A DNA stretch of 64,000 nt from contig NW_025408667.1 in the NCBI RefSeq assembly GCF_020360975.1, positions 5,952,001 through 6,016,000 on the forward strand, given 5' to 3'. The notes under the pieces were generated by a model. It worked only from the letters and a program-made list of their open reading frames with translations. It did no database searches and was not told where the DNA came from. Made by a program: the position numbers and the translations under genes. Position 1 is the first letter of the stretch. Each line of letters begins with the position of its first letter. Source of the stretch: Hirsutella rhossiliensis (taxonomy: Eukaryota; Ascomycota; Sordariomycetes; Hypocreales; Ophiocordycipitaceae). This document shows positions 54,672 through 64,000 of the stretch, piece by piece.

Positions 54672-55301
54672 ATGTCGACTGACTCTGCCTCGACGATTCA
54701 GGAAGATGCGAGTCTCTTCGGCACTGAGTCGGTTACCTGTGGACAAACTGGTCATCTCCGTGCCCTCGATAGGCTTCTACGTCCTGCCTCACCAACCTGG
54801 GAGGTTTGTGACACCGAAACTCAATACAACGGCGCAGGCCGTTGCGACGAACAGGCGCAAGGCGAGATTGCGGAGTCACCTGCAGCAGATGCACATCCGG
54901 TGCTCGCACCCAGCGATCTTCATGACTCTTCCTCTTGCAGCGACGGGAAGGAGAATTGTCCTCCTGGACTTTTATTTCAGGTCGCCGTATCCGACACTTA
55001 CCATCGAGTAGAGGCCAACGGTTCCATCGATAGCGGACAAGACGAACGAATTGAACTGGGGTTCGGCCTTCCCCTTCGCAGGCCTGTTCAAATCACCTTG
55101 AAGTTCTCCCAGCGTTCTCCTCCAGGCTCGTCACGATGCACCAGACAGCACGAGCGGAGGAACCGTGATGAAATCCCCGGAAGGAAGGATGCATGGCTTC
55201 GATCACCTGAGCAAAGATGTCAAGCTCCTAAACAAAGATACAAGAGGCAGCGTGCTCACAAATTTCGGAGGAGCAAGCGACCGGCCGTGGAAGATTGTTG
55301 A
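54672..55301 (+). CDS. Module gene A, copy 2, 209 aa
   Basis: Start at ATG 54672 (MSTDSASTIQEDAS), shared with copy 3. Conserved blocks: CGQTGHLRALDRLL, SCSDGKENCPPGLLFQVAVS, SIDSGQDERIELGFGLP and a basic C-terminus (RYKRQRAHKFRRSKR). The frame is open upstream to 54606. It ends 12 bp before the end of gene B on the other strand. No known domain. Two copies keeping an open frame while sharing only part of their sequence suggests the gene was under some constraint. Confidence 0.6.
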   Translation: MSTDSASTIQEDASLFGTESVTCGQTGHLRALDRLLRPASPTWEVCDTETQYNGAGRCDEQAQGEIAESPAADAHPVLAPSDLHDSSSCSDGKENCPPGLLFQVAVSDTYHRVEANGSIDSGQDERIELGFGLPLRRPVQITLKFSQRSPPGSSRCTRQHERRNRDEIPGRKDAWLRSPEQRCQAPKQRYKRQRAHKFRRSKRPAVEDC

Positions 55302-55313
55302 ATTTGAATATAT

Positions 55314-56188
55314 TTACCAGCCCATAGAATGGTAGCGGTCCCTTGATGCCTCCTCTATGAAACATTGATTCCACAAGCTAGCATCAACATCCTCAGTTGC
55401 TTTCATGCAAGACTTGTCGGGGAACTGCCTCATATTGACCGATTCATGCGATGTGTGCCGGTGGTTCAATACGTTTTCGCCTGTAAATGCCCCCTGCGGC
55501 CTTTCCAGCACGAGTTCCAATCTGAGAGTCAGTCAACTCGGCCCTGAGCATGCTGCGGCGAGTCGTTCGTGGCGATAGAGTGCCGAGGCTCTCCCACGGT
55601 CGCATGTAGCTGGATATGTTAAACATTGGATCGAGGCGTCTCGCTGCTGCGCTTGTCTGAGGTTGGTTGTTGCTCTCTTGCACTCTCTAACATACGCGTA
55701 GTTAGTGATTGCCACCGCCTTTTACCAAGATGAGGTTCAGTACGCTGAAACAGCTGCGTATCCACGCTCGGCTTGCCACTGTCATCAGAACTGTAGTTGT
55801 CGGCAGTAAACTCGTCGTCCCCCCCAGTTTCAGATCCGATTATTGCTTCATTCGTGCAGGTGACCAGGGCGCATCTGGACGCCTGACACTCTATAATGTG
55901 GAGGTCAGGGCTAGAGGAGCCGATGGTCTTGAGCGAGCACTTCTCCGAGGTGCTTATTTGAAACATGGCTTTCAGGCGACGAGTAGAAACCCTGCGTAAG
56001 GAGATAGAATAACTAGCAGATAAACCCGTCGCAGCAACGTCTCGGGGAATGGTCAGTAAATCCTGCCGGCCCCGGCCGTCTTGTTGCCCCGTCCATTCTT
56101 TCTGACATATGCGAACAAGAAACTCATATCCTTTTGCGCTTAAGTACATGGAACTCGGAACATGTTCCATGGACCATCGTAATGCCAT
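55314..56188 (-). pseudogene. Module gene B, copy 2 (broken)
   Basis: The first part (56188-55619) carries STRRLKAMFQIST, DDEFTADNYSSDDSGKP and SDKRSSETPRSNV, aligning with copy 3. A TAA follows where copy 3 has Gln (NVQDT), and the remainder appears in other frames (RSMLRAELTDS; HTSHESVNMRQFPDKSCMKA; EEASRDRYHSMGW) down to 55314. The N-terminal extension before STRRLK is not shared with copy 3 and may be an exon/intron artefact. Confidence 0.65.
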
Positions 56189-56374
56189 TGCTTTTGCAGG
56201 ACTTATCCGTACAGCTTCGGGTTCTTTTGTTGCTGCTGATGAAATAACTTGGAGCTCGGCTACAGTTTTCAGCTTCTCTCTATTCGATCAGTTGGTGGGC
56301 TGTGCAGTCGATATCCCGGTAATTCCTCAGGGACAATATGCGCGAAGGGGAGAACAAATCCTAGTCTTATCAAT

Positions 56375-56446
56375 CGATCTACTCGTGCCCGCCCCCACTT
56401 TAAGGGGATTCGCTTTGGCTCACGGGCGGGCACGAGTAGCAGATCG
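56375..56446. repeat. Imperfect inverted repeat (long hairpin)
   Basis: Arms 56375-56394 (CGATCTACTCGTGCCCGCCC) and 56424-56446, which contain its reverse complement with a 3-base bulge, around a 29-base loop. Confidence 0.85.
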
Positions 56447-56733
56447 GCGCCAATTTGTCCTTTCCTTCCGCACCTTCCGCATGTTGCCTGTCGTAAAACT
56501 TCGCTTCCTTGATCAGGTCGCACAACTCGGCTTACCTTCTAACCACCACCCCGCTTCACTCAACCCTGCACACGAAAACACTAAGCTCTGCAGTACAACT
56601 TTGTTCCTTTGTTTGAGTACGGATCGTACATTTTGTACTTGGCAGCTGCCATCCCTGTACGGTACAGCATCGGGCGACTCGAAACACTTTGTCACTTGTT
56701 CGAACCCCGTTCACAAGGTTGTAATCTTCGGGC

Positions 56734-57083
56734 ATGAAAAAGATTAGGGTAAAATCAACCCATTCTGACGAGACACTTGTCGAAAAGTGTGCAAAACGGG
56801 TATGGCGACTCTCCCGAACAGTCAACCCCAGCTAACGCTTGCTTAGTCCAAACCAAATTGCTCAAAAATCGTATGGACGGTATGCCACGATCTCGAGGTG
56901 GTAGAGCCTGAAGACGACGTGGTGGCGATAGTAGTTCACATGCCAAATTCGTCTGGGCATTTGCGAATCTACGACACTCAAAACGATGACTACAAGGGCG
57001 GTGTTGGGGATGAATTCAAAAATGACAAGGTAATTGTTCTTTGGGAGGAAAGATCCAAGTTTGTTTGCTATGGAGCATGTTAA
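56734..57083 (+). CDS. Small hypothetical protein, 100 aa, two exons
   Basis: ATG 56734 (MKKIRVKSTHSDETLVEKC). Intron 56800-56846 (GTATGG...GCTAAC...TAG), in phase. Exon 2 reads SKPNCSKIVWTVCHDLEVVE, then VAIVVHMPNSSGHLRIYD and NDKVIVLWEERSKFVCYG, with a stop at 57083. The beta-strand-rich, compact composition looks like a real small domain, but I do not recognise it. An upstream exon is possible. Confidence 0.45.
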
Positions 57084-57276
57084 GTCGGGGTTATAAAGGT
57101 TGAGATATCTCCATGATTTCCTCCCGCGTAGTCAAATAACGCATTGCGAACCTGTTTGTGCAATGGAACGTGACTAACGGTCTGAGATCGGAACGGTTGG
57201 GCATCATCAACCGGACGCCATGGTCTTTAGAGTTAACTAGAATGCGAATGGCATCGAGAACAACCCTATTAGCTTT

Positions 57277-58222
57277 TTAACCGGCCATATACAAAGGGTC
57301 CGTATGATACTCGCCTAATGGCACTGCGCGCAAGGCACCGGCAAGGATGCGCTCCATGACAGGTGTCGGCACAGCCATGTAGTTCCCCGTGCACTCATCG
57401 AGTATTCGAGGCTCCTCCATGCCTCGTGCGAGTTCCGCCAGAGACTCAAGGCCGATTCTTTCGCAAACCAAGTCAAACCTGGCCCAGAGAATAAGCAGTC
57501 GCTCGACATGTAGAAGGACCGAGCCGATTACTGACGGGGCCTTCGTCGCTTGGGCGATCAAGAAGACGGGGCAAAAGACAGGACCGTCCAGCTTGGCTGC
57601 GGAGAGATGGCACTCGTCGAAGAATTGCAGAGCTCTTTGCGCAATGCTGCTTGACTTGGCATGGTGCTCGGCCGGCTTGGACAGCAACGTCTGGACAGCT
57701 GTATCCATCATTAGCTCAACCCATCATGATGCCGCGAGGAGACTCGAGTACACCCCTACCACTCCAGCCCTGATAGAGACAAAAGCCTCGGATCCCATAG
57801 AGGCAGCGGGCACAATCCGTCGTCGAGTTGGCCACACGAGCTGCTCTCGCCGGGCGGGAACCACTTCCCTCGCCCCATCGCCGCTGCGGCTCGACAAAAG
57901 GGATGAAGGATATCACGAAGAACCAGTTATACCACAGTAGTCTGGCCGTCGTCGTCTCGTTGGGAATGCTCGAATTCCTAGAGCGACGGCGAAGCTGCCG
58001 TCGGAGTTGCTCTTCCAGCTCTAGCAAGGGATGCCAGAGCTTGTCGGCAAGTGACGGTAACTCGATGGCGACATCGCAATGCGTAGAGAGAAAAGCAATG
58101 ACTAGGTCGCTGGGGAAAATGTCGTCGAGGCATAATTCATCTTCTCCGTAAGCCAGTCGTAACCGCCCTTGCTTCGCGTGCTCGGTCAGATGGTTGGCAG
58201 CATCAACCCACTTGTCTTCCAT
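57277..58222 (-). pseudogene. Unrecognised minus-strand gene, frameshifted
   Basis: First block (58222-57850): MEDKWVDAANHLTEHAKQGR, DDIFPSDLVIAFLSTHCDVA, ARLLWYNWFFVISFIPFVEP. A frame change near 57860 and a TGA near 57728 (readable as mutated CGA) lead to the second block: MMDTAVQTLLSKPAEHHAKS, LDGPVFCPVFLIAQATKAPS, LLHVERLLILWARFDLVCER, ending DPLYMAG at 57277. The all-helical second block resembles the middle/C-terminal regions of fungal transcription regulators, but I cannot confirm this. It may be an intact gene if an unusual intron covers the junction. Confidence 0.4.
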
Positions 58223-58873
58223 GTCGCGACAAAGAATCGAATAGCCTCAAGAGATGTTCAACGTATCGTGTGAGGAAGCTCAGGTCCAGGTTTCTGCAAG
58301 GGCACGCAAAAGTAGAGGCAGAGGTGGCTGGCTGGACGGCAGCCAGAGTCACCCTGCCCCTTCTCTCGGCTCCCCTGCTTCGAAAGAATCGGTGGAGCAG
58401 GTTAAAGGGGCGTCTGGCAGGTGGCACAGGAGCGACTACGAACACACCATAACTCATGGCCGCACCATCTGCTGGAGACGGGACTGGCTGGTAAAGGCTT
58501 CAACCCCCGGTGATCGGACTCCCCGGGTATGGTTTCTGGCCACACTAATGCAGTAATCATCACAATATGCTACACAAACTTCGTACTCGACCCCATGCTC
58601 GATGCAAAGCAGGCACTATAGTGTCTGCCAAGCAAGGTGATGCGAAGAAGCGAGCAGGAACTGGGATAAGAGCGCCCTTGGTTGGGGGTGCCTCGCACCC
58701 TAATAAGACATGTATTGATGTACAAGGACTGGAATAGACGATTGCAGATCGCGACGTGAAAACCTGTATAAAGCCAACCAACCTTCCGTCTTGCCCGTCC
58801 CATTCTAAGCCGCAAGTATCCCAGCACTGCCTCGCTTTGCCTGTTACCTCGATCCTCCGCAGCCCCGACCACA
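58223..58873. other. No supported gene
   Basis: Short frames without motifs. Includes upstream sequence of both flanking, divergently oriented genes. Confidence 0.4.
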
Positions 58874-59293
58874 ATGTGCAACTACATCTATGTGCGTCAA
58901 GAACCGACGTTATTCATGGCAATTGATGTCGTCTCGTGCAGCAATGGCCTGATTTTCCTCCTGCAGAAAGAGCTCAGCTGCCAGCATCACTACTTCCTTG
59001 TTGATTCCTGGTGCTCCGAGTACCCCAGAACAGAGCGCAGATGCCCTCCCACAATCGTCAGTAGGCAATACTGGTAGGTGATTAGCCCCTTGCATGGTGA
59101 CGAGGAAGTGCGTTTACTAAAAGAAAACAGGGGTAACGATATCTGCTGTATGCTTCTGAGATCCCCTGTCCTTTCACACAGTTCTGTGCTAAGTGTACTC
59201 CCAGCCGCCTGTCGACGACAGGAACAGACAAGACGTCATCCGTGGGCCAAGTGGATTCGACCGCGGCGGCCAATGGTGAAAGATCCCGTATAA
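58874..59293 (+). CDS. Small Cys-rich protein, 95 aa, three exons
   Basis: Exon 1 encodes MCNYIY (58874-58891). Intron 58892-58966 (GTGCGT...CAG). Exon 2: KELSCQHHYFLVDSWCSEYP then RTERRCPPTIVSRQYW. Intron 59074-59130 (GTAGGT...CTAAA...CAG). Exon 3: GNDICCMLLRSPV to the stop at 59293. The pattern MCN.xY, CxHH, WC, RRCPP matches a recurring family of small fungal Cys-rich proteins that probably bind zinc. Function unknown; the basic C-terminus is atypical for what I recall of the family. Confidence 0.55.
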
Positions 59294-59414
59294 TGCTTCC
59301 TCGAAGTAGCTCATCGTGAGAATGGGGGACGTTTCGTCGTTCTTGCTCGGGGACAAAATGATGCCCCACTTCATTTGTTAGGTTATAAACTACATGCAAT
59401 ATTCGAGCCATATC

Positions 59415-60029
59415 CTAATGCCCCAACTCTTCCGCTTCCTTGCCCAGGCCAGTTTCGCGACCTTGCTCGGTCCGCTGATAACAACTGTCCAGGTCTGCAA
59501 TGCATTGTGACCAAGTAGAACTCAATACCTCTTGCTGAAGGTGGACGACAAGCGAGCGAGCATAGAAGTAGAATCTTGACAGGTGCTCCGACGATTCCGG
59601 CAGTTTTTGTTGGAGAAGACGCAACGGCCGCTGTATGCCGAGTCGTCTCGTGCGATCTGCCATCTCAGGCAAACCACGTCGAACCACATCGGTCGCCGCC
59701 GGATGGCTCGCCGCCAAAAGATAGTCGAAGTATGCATCCAAGAGTGGAACAAAGGTGGAAAAGAGCTCAAGATAGTAGTCGCGAGAGTGCTCACTTCCCT
59801 TCCTCGACACAAAGGCGTCACACGCCCTTTCAAGCGCCCGCAACCCTTGAGTTATTGCCTGTATCTCTGATTCTAGTGTGCAGCTGCTGAGCACTTGAAC
59901 AAGAGGCTGGCGGATCATTGATGTCTCTGCAGCGTCATCGTTTCCTAGGTCGCTCTGTCTTGGTTGGTTTTCGTCGGTCGGGGCCTTATGCTGGGTGAGG
60001 ATTGAACGACTGGGTCTGTGTCCATACAT
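59415..60029 (-). pseudogene. Est1-type DNA/RNA-binding-domain protein fragment (tentative)
   Basis: The minus-strand frame from ATG 60029 contains SRDYYLELFSTFVPLLDAYF, DYLLAASHPAATDVVRR, QQKLPESSEHLSRFYFYARS and STWSQCIADLDSCY. This order resembles the N-terminal helical repeat region of a fungal family annotated with an Est1-type domain (telomerase regulator/SMG7-like), where a long tetratricopeptide-like domain follows. Here the frame ends at 59415, so at most the first 200 residues remain. It could equally be a paralogous short protein. Confidence 0.4.
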
Positions 60030-60583
60030 GTCGTGGGAAAAGGACGTGGAGTGTAGGAGTGCCGAGTCGATCGGTTGGCCAAGGTCCTCCTTATTTGGGT
60101 GGTCTGATGGGCTTTTTTACTCTACCGGATTTTGTAAGTACATGTAGCGCAACCAATTTAGCCATAATGGTTCGCATTTGCCTTGCCTTAGAACCCTGGA
60201 GTGATCGATTCCTACAGGATATTGAGGTGTCACAACTCACAATCGCAGTGCTTTTGCAGTCCGCCACCGCTCGCTCGAGGACGGGGCGGCGTAACGTCAT
60301 GGGCGCTGCCTGCGCGTGGGAGTGAACGTAATCGGCCTGGATGTAAGCCCATCCGGCATGTGTGTGAAGCATCGATGATTGATTGGTGAGACGAGGTCTG
60401 GTGGTTGTAGGTAGGAGTGAGCCTACTCGCAAAGGCGTGAGCCTATTCGGCGGCAAGTAATTAGCAGGCTCTGGCCGGAGGGGTAATGATGGGTAATGAA
60501 TGTCACGCACATTCCTTCCGTGTCCTGCCTTCCTTGGCTCGTGATCTAGATTTTAGACGTTGCAACCAACCCCGACCGTCATC
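60030..60583. other. Upstream region of the HD-kinase fusion gene
   Basis: No gene seen. It contains the paired GTGAGCCTA motif (60417-60450). A TTG-led extension of the downstream frame (60560) is ignored in favour of ATG 60584. Confidence 0.5.
60417..60450 (+). promoter_or_regulatory. Paired GTGARCCTAnTCG motif, copy 1
   Basis: GTGAGCCTACTCG (60417-60429) and GTGAGCCTATTCGG (60437-60450), 20 bp start to start, about 135 bp upstream of the fusion gene. A related pair occurs at 63823-63857. Function inferred from position only. Confidence 0.4.
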
Positions 60584-61857
60584 ATGGTCGACATCAACAT
60601 CCGAGAGGTCTTGTCTCATCTGTCTGACGAGCCACGGCGTGGGTGGCTGGCCCGAGGCATCCCGCGTGCCGACTGCGAGAGCGTCGCCGAGCACTCTCAT
60701 GCCGTGTCGCTCATCTGCACCGCTTACGCCCCCGAGCAGCTCAAAGCCAAAGCCACGGAGCTGGCGGCGGCCCACGATGTGGCCGAAGCCGTAACCGGGG
60801 ACATCATTCCCGCGGACCAGGTGGGCAAGGAAGCGAAGCTGTCGCGAGAGAGGCTGGCTTATTTGTTCCTCGAGTCCATGGACCCAGTCGCCGGCTCGAG
60901 GCTCACGGAGCTGTGGCGGGAGTATCAAGAGAATCGAACCGAGGCCGCCCAGCTCGTCCATGACGCCGACAAGCTTCAGCGGCTAGACCGGGCATTCGCA
61001 TACGCTCGCCGTTTCCCGAAGCTAGACCTATCCGACTTTAAACACGACGCGACGCAGATTGTGGGTGACAGCATGCGTCAGGAAGCTCGACAAGTGCTCG
61101 AGAAATGGACGTCTTGGGAGCAGCGACGGCAGACTTTCATCTTCGTTATAGGTAGGCAGGCGACTCCGTCTTCCTTGGCAAGACACAGCCAACTCCTTCC
61201 CCCTTAGCAAGACACCTCGGTAAGCGCTGCTGACTCGAAACAGGCGGCCCGGGTGTCGGAAAGGGCACGCAGTGCAGCAAGGCGGCAGCTACCTTGAGAG
61301 CCGCCCACGTGTCTGCGGGCGAATTGCTACGGTGCGAACAAGCACGACCGGGATCCCGATTCAGAGACTTCATTACGCAGAGCTTTGAAATGTCTATACC
61401 GGTGCCTCCGACATTAATCATCGACCTAGTGCGGGAGGCCATCCAGCATGATCCGTGTGAGACCATTTTCCTCGACGGCTTTCCATTGACCGTAGAGCAG
61501 CTTCGGTACTTTGAGAACGAGGTATGATCCATCTAAAGTGTTACGGGCGCTCTCTAACGGTGACAGCTGTCCATCAAGTACGGGACCGTCTTGTTGGATG
61601 CGGGCAGCGAGACGTTGCGGAGGCGCTTGCAAGGGCGAGCCGAGTCCTCGGGCCGCGCCGATGACGAACCGGACAGAATCGACAAAAGGATCGAGGCATT
61701 TCATGCAAGGCCTAGCCCGGTGATGGACCTCTTGCGCAGCCGGGAACAGCCATTCTTTGCAGTCGATGGCGAAGCCGAGGTGGAAGATGTGCAAGCAAAG
61801 TTTGTCGAGTATGCTCAAGCTATCCTACGGCTATATTCGTCGCCACACCTTACTTAG
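60584..61857 (+). CDS. HD-domain nucleotidase-like / NMP-kinase fusion, 378 aa
   Basis: Three exons (60584-61151, 61244-61521, 61567-61857) with GT-AG introns that keep the frame. Residues 1-185 are an HDDC2/YfbR-like HD domain: RRGWLARGI, ESVAEHSHAV (His37), AAHDVAEAVTGDI (His64-Asp65, Glu68) and LVHDADKLQRLDRAF (Asp127/129). This family hydrolyses deoxynucleoside 5'-monophosphates. Residues ~190-378 are an adenylate/UMP-CMP kinase fold: GGPGVGKGTQ (P-loop), HVSAGELLR, IFLDGFPLTVEQL and GRAESSGRADDEPDRIDKRI (lid). The usual DGFPR Arg is Leu, and GDLLR reads GELLR, so kinase activity may be weakened. The fusion of a monophosphatase with a monophosphate kinase is unusual. Its stop overlaps the stop of the convergent Zn2Cys6 gene. 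Confidence 0.8.
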
Positions 61858-63528
61858 CTAGTGTTCCACTGTATCGTAGCGAACTCTCTCTTCCTAAATG
61901 CAAGCCTCACAAAACAGCCGTCCAGACTGAGCTTGTTCGTCTCGTCGTACTGGGTTGCAACATTAACCTGCTGCGCAAAGGGCTGAAGCTCGCGTGGTAC
62001 ATCCATTGCAACCTGTAGTGTTGCAATCACACAGTTGGCGCAGAAGATGTTGCGTTCAATGAGCGTTGTTGGAGAGTCTGGATGTCGCCACTGGTATGCC
62101 TAAAGCTGTCAGCTGAGCCGCTTAGACGCCGGGCGGATACGCCTTACCTTTTCCTTATGCCGAATCCAGTACATCAGCCTCCAGGTATCTCGTTCTATTA
62201 TCCGCAGGAAGATGAGAGCTGCGGCGAACGCCGTCTTCATGTTGCTTTCGCCTGACCGCCGCTGTTCAAAGGTCGTCTGGAGTAGGGTGAGAAAGGCGCC
62301 TTCGACCTCGACAATGTGTCGCTCGAGCAAGCTGTCGAGCTGGTTCTGCAGCACCCTTGGAGCCGGCGAGGTGTTGACGTAGGGATCCAACGGAGCTGAA
62401 ATAACGGGCCCGTCCTTGACTTGCCAACCCTTCATCAGCAACACCGTAGCGGACCAGAGGTCAAGCACCAAGCCCAGCATTTTGTTTTCGCCGCTGACGC
62501 TTTGCACGAGGTCATGGAGCCAACTTCCTCTAGACTCGCCTACACAAAATCGTATGCAGGCACGAATATAGGGATCCAGCTCAACAGCGTCAGCGAGACG
62601 CACGGGGTCGGTGATGGTATACTGCCATCCCGTGCGAGTTTTCCCCCAAAGTCTAATGTGCTCCTCGTCGGTCGGATAGAAGTACGCGCATGTGGCCGTC
62701 AGAACTGGACCTGAATGGAAATGCTCCAGCCTCATGGGAAAACTCTGGTTTGTGCGAGAGGTTTCCCCCCATAATGAGGTCCGATACGCTTCGTTTCTCC
62801 CTAACGACAGTCAGCAACGCCATGTCACACGCGATTCGAGTCCATAAACTTACATTTCTTAAATACGGCTTCCTCAGAGAACCGAACGCGATAACATATT
62901 GACGGCGGAATACCAATGCAGTTTTGGCATACAGAGCCGCCGTTGTACTCGCACTAGGGACAAGGGGCGGTAAGCAAAGAGCCCGAACCACAAACATGTC
63001 CAACGTACTCGCCTTTCGTCGAAGCACTCGACACTTGATGCAAGTGGTGCTTCTACCCCTCGTAGCCATGTCCGTGCAGAAGGCAGGTCTAGTAGCCACT
63101 AAGGGCCATTCAGGTTCCCGGGCAGATTCGTAGGGTATGAGGCCTGTACGCTGAGGCAACTCGGGTGCAACTGAACAGTCATCAGAAGCATCCGTCGGAA
63201 CTACCGACGCACTCGTAAGAGACCACACGGTCGAGTCATTAAAGGACCAGCTCGCCGACGACGGCAGTTCAAGCCCCGCTTCTGCCATTGGCCACAAGGT
63301 GGCCGAGTCCAAGTCGAGCAAGGAGCCTTCCGTGCCTAGGTCGGCTGTTTGCTCAAAGAAAGGGAGACTTCCTGAAATGATTGTAACAAGCTCGCAAAAA
63401 GCTTCGTCCCCGATGTCGTGGCGCCCACGCCAGGCCCATAAGGCGTTCAAGATGTATTGCGTCGCTGACATTGTTGCTTGCTTACTGGTTGGCGAAATCA
63501 GTAATGGAGCTTGTCGAGAGTGGACCAT
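61854..63528 (-). CDS. Zn2Cys6 transcription regulator, 485-504 aa, GC-AG intron in the zinc cluster
   Basis: Start ATG 63471 (MSATQYILNALW, 485 aa) or 63528 (504 aa). Exons 63471-63013, 62953-62854, 62800-62148 and 62099-61854 give one frame. The first intron (63012-62954) would begin GC (AAG|GCGAGT) and end TAG; removing it joins TCIKCRVLRRK to CEYNGGSVCQNC and IGIPPSIC, a perfect C-x2-C-x6-C-x7-C-x2-C-x7-C cluster (Cys144, 147, 154, 162, 165, 173). Without it the frame hits a stop. The other introns are GT-AG. The C-terminal half is the helical regulator domain (ENKMLGLVLDLWSATVLLMK, SNMKTAFAAALIFLRIIERD, LIERNIFCANCVIATLQVAM). The cluster sits unusually far from the N-terminus. Convergent with the HD-kinase fusion gene. 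Confidence 0.8.
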
Positions 63529-64000
63529 TCACTATGAACAAGTGCCTAGCCAGAGAGTAGAGGAAAAGCGTTCGCGCCACTGATTTAGGTGCTGGAGTAG
63601 GTACCTAAAAGCCTGTCAGGAGAGCGGGCGATACTTAGCCCTCGAGTGCCTAGCATCTGCCTCCTGCGTGCTCCGTACTGCTGAAGACGACAGCGGGGAA
63701 ACGCACCAGGATCACAGTTACCTGTAGGCCAGAACCTTTTAGGAGCCGACTTAGTGCTAAGCCTACGGGTAAGCCGTCATCTTGATGCAACGGCATGGCG
63801 GGAACTCTGCCGTGGCGGGGAGGTGAACCTAATCGGCGAAGGGGTGAAGCTATTCGGGAGCCGCCCTGCTAGTCTACTTTACCTTAAAATACTGGCTTTG
63901 CTTCCAGGATGACATGGATCAGGACGAGAAAACAGTAGTGTGTCATGAATTTAGGGGCTGCAGTCTAGCGTTACCCCCTCCCGGCGAAGCTACTGTAGAC
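63529..64000. other. Upstream region of the Zn2Cys6 gene
   Basis: No gene seen. Contains the second paired GTGA motif. Confidence 0.5.
63823..63857 (+). promoter_or_regulatory. Paired GTGARCCTAnTCG motif, copy 2
   Basis: GTGAACCTAATCGG (63823-63836) and GTGAAGCTATTCGG (63844-63857), 21 bp apart, about 300-350 bp upstream of the regulator's start. Similar to 60417-60450. Confidence 0.4.

Noticed and set aside
56109..56747. 212-codon plus-strand ORF
   Set aside because: It runs through a hairpin repeat and overlaps module gene B on one side and the better-supported two-exon gene on the other; no motif.
59082..59411. Minus-strand ORF after the Est1-like fragment
   Set aside because: Antisense shadow of the three-exon Cys-rich gene at 58874-59293.

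Overview
The window looks like nuclear DNA of a filamentous ascomycete (Pezizomycotina; Sordariomycetes/Hypocreales is an inference from the families seen). Genes have short GT-AG introns with CTAAC/CTGAC-type branch sites. Regulators are of the fungal Zn2Cys6, bZIP and C2H2 types, and there are many fungal transposons (Tad-type LINEs, Helitron, hAT, pogo/Fot, a chromovirus). Stops that read as C:G to T:A changes of conserved Gln, Arg or Trp codons recur in the repeats, as repeat-induced point mutation would leave. No bacterial features, CRISPR arrays, rRNA or tRNA genes were found.

Layout. 0-3.5 kb: a frameshifted Cys-rich gene, AC microsatellites and a phosphotransferase (APH) gene cut off by a transposon. 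3.5-9.4 kb: three nested elements on the minus strand, LINE A inside the terminal repeat of a pogo fragment that sits at the 3' tail of LINE B. 11.1-13.5 kb: broken gene pieces, including an SPT3 (SAGA subunit) fragment, a LaeA-type methyltransferase fragment and an unrecognised minus-strand gene. 13.6-22.4 kb: a Helitron (HUH Rep plus PIF1-type helicase) split by a complete hAT with an 8-bp target duplication, truncated against a kinetochore FTA2-like pseudogene at 22.4-23.2 kb. 26.6-31.1 kb: a second hAT carrying a complete pogo element. 31.3-34.8 kb: a zinc-knuckle transposon gene carrying another complete pogo element, then a LINE fragment. 35.6-45.6 kb: mostly unbroken host-type genes (small proteins, a multi-pass membrane protein, a C2H2 protein). 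46.3-52.1 kb: a young chromovirus (Ty3/gypsy) with LTRs, a 5-bp target duplication and a putative self-priming site. 52.3-64 kb: regulators and enzymes.

The most notable non-transposon structure is a three-gene module: a bZIP gene, a repeated intergenic block, and two convergent lineage-specific genes A and B. It occurs in whole or part three times (24.0-25.4, 40.4-42.4 inverted, 52.6-56.2 kb), each copy with a different pattern of decay. At the right end a gene fusing an HD-domain nucleotidase-like module to a nucleoside monophosphate kinase runs tail-to-tail into a Zn2Cys6 regulator. The zinc cluster of that regulator is complete only if a GC-AG intron is removed. The 5' flanks of both genes carry the same paired motif, which suggests a small co-regulated nucleotide-related unit. 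This last link is inference.
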